Assembly (NCBI GenBank): GCA_001603055.1
Contig: LVAZ01000479.1
Location: 1-7,717, forward strand
Direction: 5' to 3'
Length of the DNA stretch: 7,717 nucleotides
Source: Victivallales bacterium Lenti_02
GTDB taxonomy: Bacteria > Verrucomicrobiota > Lentisphaeria > Oligosphaerales > Lenti-02
The notes under the pieces were generated by a model. It saw only the letters and a list, made by a program, of their open reading frames with translations, was not told where the DNA came from and made no database searches. Positions 4,582 through 7,717 of the stretch are shown in pieces. The translations under genes were made by a program, and so were the position numbers. The first letter of the stretch is position 1. Each line of letters opens with the position of its first letter.

Positions 4582-7500
4582 TCAGTCGAGGCGGCGGATG
4601 CGGATGTTGCGGTAGCGGACGGGGTCGCCGTGGTCCTGGAGGCCGATGTGGCCTTCGCGGGCGAAGTCCTTGAGGGCGCGGGCGAACTTGTTCTTCGAGC
4701 CGTCGGGGTTCTGGCCGGGGGTGTCCCAGCGGTCGAGGTCCATCTCGTTCACCGGTTTGCCGTTCAAGGTGACGCTGAGGAGGTTGTCCTTGGCGGTGAG
4801 GACGACGTGGTTCCAGTCGTTGTTGCCGGCGTTTTCCTTGGGTGCCTGGAGGTCGTAGAAGGCACCGACGCTGTGGCGGCTGGGGTTGGCGGGCCGGTTC
4901 ACCTGCATCTCGATGCCGGTCTGCACGGGGTCCTTGGGATTGGCAGTACGGAAGAAGAGGCCGCTGTTGCCGGTGGTCTTGAATTCGAGTTCGAGGACGA
5001 AATTGGCGAAGCGCTCGCGGGTCCAGATGTCGCCGCCGCGCCCGGTCATGACCAGTTCGCCGTTGTCGATGCGCCAGGCGGGGGCGCTGCCGCCGCTGTT
5101 CATGAAGGAATCGAGGTCGCGCATGTTGAACAGCACCTGCCAGGTGCCGTCCTCCTCGAGCAGGAGTTGCCGGGCCATGGCCTCGAAGTTGCGGACGCAG
5201 GCGGCGATGTCGGTCTCGTTCTTCTCCCAGTTGTGCTCGTATTCGCTGGAGAAGACGGCCTTGACACCCTGGCGCTTGAGTTCGCGCAGGAGGTCGAGAA
5301 TCTTGCCTTCGCCGGTGCCCCAGGGCACGTCGTGGGCACCCTGGCCAAACTTGTTCAGATCCTTGAAGTGGAAGGTGACGAGGCGACCTTCGAGGAGGCG
5401 GACGGCGTCGATGGGCTGGATGTCCGAGCGCATCCAGTGACCGGTATCGGCGCAGGCACCGATGCGCGGGCTGCGGCCCTGGCAGGCGTCGAGCACGGTC
5501 TGCGGGTTCCAGTAGCGGCTGGGTTTTGGATGGTTGTGGAGGGCGAGGTTGATGCCGTACTCCTGGCAGAGCGCGTCGATGGCGGGGAGGATGGCGGGGT
5601 CCGGTTCGCTGGAGATGGTTTCGATGCCCATCGCCTTGGCCCAGGCGAAGAGCCGCCGCTGGCCGGCCTCGTCGCCGGGAATGCCAGTGACGCCGTAGTT
5701 GACCACCCGGATGCCCGCCTCGGCGAGCTTGGCCAGGACGGCCTCCTGCACGGCGGGCGGCAGGTCCGGCCCGGTCTTGGCCTCGCCGAACTGCTTGTCC
5801 ACGATCTGGCCGGGGTACATTTCCAGGTATTTGACGCCCATGCGGCTGGCCTTGTCCACGGCCTCGAAGAAGGTGAAGCGGTTGAAGCTCCAGCACTGGA
5901 TGGCGAAGCGCCAGCCGAGTTCCTCGGCGGTGGGGGCGCCGTCGGCGAGGCGGCGGGGCGGGGCGTCGCGGTAGACCGGGGCACCGACCTCGAAGTTGAG
6001 GCCGGGGAGGGGAGTGCCGTCGGCGGCGCGGACGCGGGCGTTGGCCTCCCAGCCGCCGCCGCCCTGGGTGATCTTGAGCATCAGGGTGTTGGTGCCTTCG
6101 AGCAGGGTGACGGGGACCTTGTCCTCGAAGGCGGCAAAGCCTCGGGGCACGTTGTTCTCGTGGACGACGTTGCCGTTCAGCCAGCCCTTCACGCCGTCGT
6201 CGCTGCCGATTTCGAGCAGGGCCTCGGTGGTCTGGGGCACGATGAGGTTCACCCGCAGGTAGGCGCAGCGGTTGCTCTCCCCGAACAGGGGGATGAGGTT
6301 GACGTGGCCGTCCTGGCGGTCGGCCTGGATGGTGCGCCAGACCACGCCCTCGGCCTCGCGCTCCTCGGGCGGGAAGACGATGGGATAGAGGCCCGTGTGG
6401 CCCAGATTGTCCTTGGCGTAGGGGCCGGAGGCCTCCCACACCCCGATGCAGCCGGCAAACTCGGCGACTTCCTTGAGGGCGGCGGTGGCCCGTTCCTGGA
6501 CGGCGGGGGTCTGGACCTTGGCGCGGACCTGCTGGAGGGCGGCGACGGCATCCTCGCCCTTGACGGCTTTGGCGAGTTCGACGACGGCGATGGCGGCGTC
6601 ATCGGCCAGGGCGGCGTCCCCGAGGTATTCCAGCAGCCGGGGGAAGGCGGCGCGGTGGCGGAGATTGCCCAAGGCACCGAGCACCAGCCGCTTCTCGTCG
6701 GGACGGCGGGTCAGCGCCATGATCTCGCCGTAGCGGGCGATTTTCTGTTCGGTGGGCAGCGGGAGCCCGCCGACGAGACGGGTGAGGCCGCGGAAGGCGA
6801 AGACGTAGCGGACGGTGTCCTGGTCCTGGGCGACGATCTCGGTGAGGACGGGGATGGCGGCGGGGCTGGGCCAGTCGGCGAGGGCGCGGACGGCTTCGCG
6901 CCGGATGTCGTCCGCCTCGTTGGCGCGGGCGGCGGTGGCGGCGGCGAGGGTGGTTTCGTCGCCGATGGCGGGAAGGACGCCGAGCAGGGCCTGGGTTCCC
7001 GCGCCGGCGGATTCGCGCAGGGCGGCGAGGACGGGCGGGGCGCTTTGGGCGGGATCGGTGGTGCGGCGGCAGACGGCGGTCAGGGCCTTGGCGGCGGCTT
7101 CGCGCTCCTTGCGGTCTTCGGTTTTGGCGACCAAGCCGGCCAGACCGGGGATTTCGGCGGGACCGGCGAGGACGGTCAGGGCCTGAAGCGCGGCCAGCCG
7201 GACATCGGCCTCGGCGTGGCCCGCCAGGGCGAGGACGGCCGGGGCCTCGCTGTCCAGCCGCTGGGCGACGATGGCCAGCAGTTTCGCGGCCCGCTGGGGC
7301 GGGGCGGTTTTGGTCTGGGCGACGAGGGCGGGACCGGCGGCGGGATCGGGAATGGCGGCCAGGGCGGCGGTGGCGGTGGCGGCATCGGCCCCGTCCAGGT
7401 GCACGGCGAGTTCCGCCACCGAGTCCTTGCCCGCCACCTGGGCCAGGGCGGTGATCGCGGCCTGGCGGACGCTTTCCTCGGGGCTGGTCAAACGGGTTTT

Positions 7501-7717
7501 CAAGGCGGGCAGGGCACCGGTGGTCTGCATCCGGCCGAGCATGAGCAGTACGTCGGCCTGTTTGGCGGGGGGGGCCTGGTCGAGCAGGGCGAGCAGGCGG
7601 GGGGTGACGGTTTCGGCGGGCAGACGGCCCAGAGCCAGCGCCGCCGCGTCGCGCACGCGGCGCTCCTCGGCCAGCAGGCCGGTCATGACGAACTCGACGC
7701 CCTCCGGTTCGCCGGCC
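4582..7717 (-). CDS. Multidomain fusion: HEAT repeats, galactose-binding-like domain, sugar isomerase-type TIM barrel, DUF1080 (3-keto-disaccharide hydrolase); 5'-partial
   Basis: The frame ends with TGA at 4584-4582 and stays open to the right edge. The first in-frame ATG visible (7686) falls inside a HEAT repeat preceded by 10 further codons of matching character, so the true start is outside and any signal peptide is unseen. Numbering from that Met (1034 residues): HEAT-like helical repeats at 1-410 (about ten); a beta-rich domain at 411-565 with SDDGVKGWLNGNVVHENN (495-512) and a later GTNTLMLKI strand, the PVC-style galactose-binding-like fold; an AP-endonuclease-2/IolE-like TIM barrel at about 587-835 with likely metal ligands Glu694 (SSEP), Asp747 (CADTGH), His773 (FHFKD) and Glu815 (SSEYE), plus HNHPKPSRYWNP (718-729) typical of the group; and a complete DUF1080 domain at about 849-1034 (GNSGLFFRT, GLQDHG, RNIRI). 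DUF1080 acts on 3-keto-glycosides and the barrel family includes sugar isomerases, epimerases and hydratases, so I infer a bifunctional glycoside-degrading protein, probably exported. Frames stay intact across all junctions. Confidence 0.92.
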   Translation of the reverse strand, partial: AGEPEGVEFVMTGLLAEERRVRDAAALALGRLPAETVTPRLLALLDQAPPAKQADVLLMLGRMQTTGALPALKTRLTSPEESVRQAAITALAQVAGKDSVAELAVHLDGADAATATAALAAIPDPAAGPALVAQTKTAPPQRAAKLLAIVAQRLDSEAPAVLALAGHAEADVRLAALQALTVLAGPAEIPGLAGLVAKTEDRKEREAAAKALTAVCRRTTDPAQSAPPVLAALRESAGAGTQALLGVLPAIGDETTLAAATAARANEADDIRREAVRALADWPSPAAIPVLTEIVAQDQDTVRYVFAFRGLTRLVGGLPLPTEQKIARYGEIMALTRRPDEKRLVLGALGNLRHRAAFPRLLEYLGDAALADDAAIAVVELAKAVKGEDAVAALQQVRAKVQTPAVQERATAALKEVAEFAGCIGVWEASGPYAKDNLGHTGLYPIVFPPEEREAEGVVWRTIQADRQDGHVNLIPLFGESNRCAYLRVNLIVPQTTEALLEIGSDDGVKGWLNGNVVHENNVPRGFAAFEDKVPVTLLEGTNTLMLKITQGGGGWEANARVRAADGTPLPGLNFEVGAPVYRDAPPRRLADGAPTAEELGWRFAIQCWSFNRFTFFEAVDKASRMGVKYLEMYPGQIVDKQFGEAKTGPDLPPAVQEAVLAKLAEAGIRVVNYGVTGIPGDEAGQRRLFAWAKAMGIETISSEPDPAILPAIDALCQEYGINLALHNHPKPSRYWNPQTVLDACQGRSPRIGACADTGHWMRSDIQPIDAVRLLEGRLVTFHFKDLNKFGQGAHDVPWGTGEGKILDLLRELKRQGVKAVFSSEYEHNWEKNETDIAACVRNFEAMARQLLLEEDGTWQVLFNMRDLDSFMNSGGSAPAWRIDNGELVMTGRGGDIWTRERFANFVLELEFKTTGNSGLFFRTANPKDPVQTGIEMQVNRPANPSRHSVGAFYDLQAPKENAGNNDWNHVVLTAKDNLLSVTLNGKPVNEMDLDRWDTPGQNPDGSKNKFARALKDFAREGHIGLQDHGDPVRYRNIRIRRLD

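Noticed and set aside
4319..6439. 706-codon minus-strand open frame overlapping the fusion gene
   Set aside because: It is in a different phase from the real gene, is dominated by Arg, Pro, Gly and His, and has no recognisable motif. It also runs through the antisense of the VOC gene.

Overview
The window is a high-GC piece of bacterial chromosome. It most likely comes from the PVC group (Planctomycetota, Lentisphaerota, Verrucomicrobiota and relatives) or a neighbouring lineage. Three traits point that way: a DUF1080 domain joined to a planctomycete-style HEAT array and an AP-endonuclease-2-type TIM barrel; a protein carrying the pseudopilin-like 'DUF1559 / H-X9-DG' module common in Planctomycetota and Lentisphaerota; and a short HEAT-like C-terminus of the type often attached to PVC proteins. 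This placement is an inference from domain style, and no marker gene is present.

Layout from left to right: (1) the 5' end of a minus-strand gene leaving the left edge (154 to 1), with an amphipathic basic N-terminus and a Pro-rich linker; (2) a divergent intergenic region (155-470) with three inverted repeats; (3) a soluble hybrid sensor histidine kinase with three PAS domains, HisKA/HATPase and a C-terminal receiver (471-2825); (4) after 71 nt, a mosaic protein with a TPR-like start, a pseudopilin-like core and a HEAT-like tail (2897-4150); (5) 16 nt later, a VOC/glyoxalase-fold metalloenzyme (4167-4577), probably in one operon with gene 4; (6) a convergent minus-strand gene (4582-7717, 5' end beyond the right edge) encoding a very large fusion: HEAT repeats, a beta-sandwich resembling galactose-binding domains, a sugar isomerase/epimerase-like TIM barrel, and a C-terminal DUF1080 (3-keto-disaccharide hydrolase) domain. 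Only 4 nt separate the stop codons of genes 5 and 6.

The most notable object is gene 6. TIM-barrel isomerase-like proteins and DUF1080 proteins usually occur as separate polypeptides in oxidative (3-keto) glycoside-degradation loci. Here both sit in one chain with a possible carbohydrate-binding domain and a long repeat scaffold, which suggests a one-polypeptide glycoside-processing machine. No Gfo/Idh/MocA dehydrogenase, transporter or regulator for such a pathway is visible, so the pathway assignment remains an inference. The histidine kinase has no adjacent response regulator or output gene. No tRNA, rRNA, CRISPR array, insertion sequence or convincing rho-independent terminator was seen.
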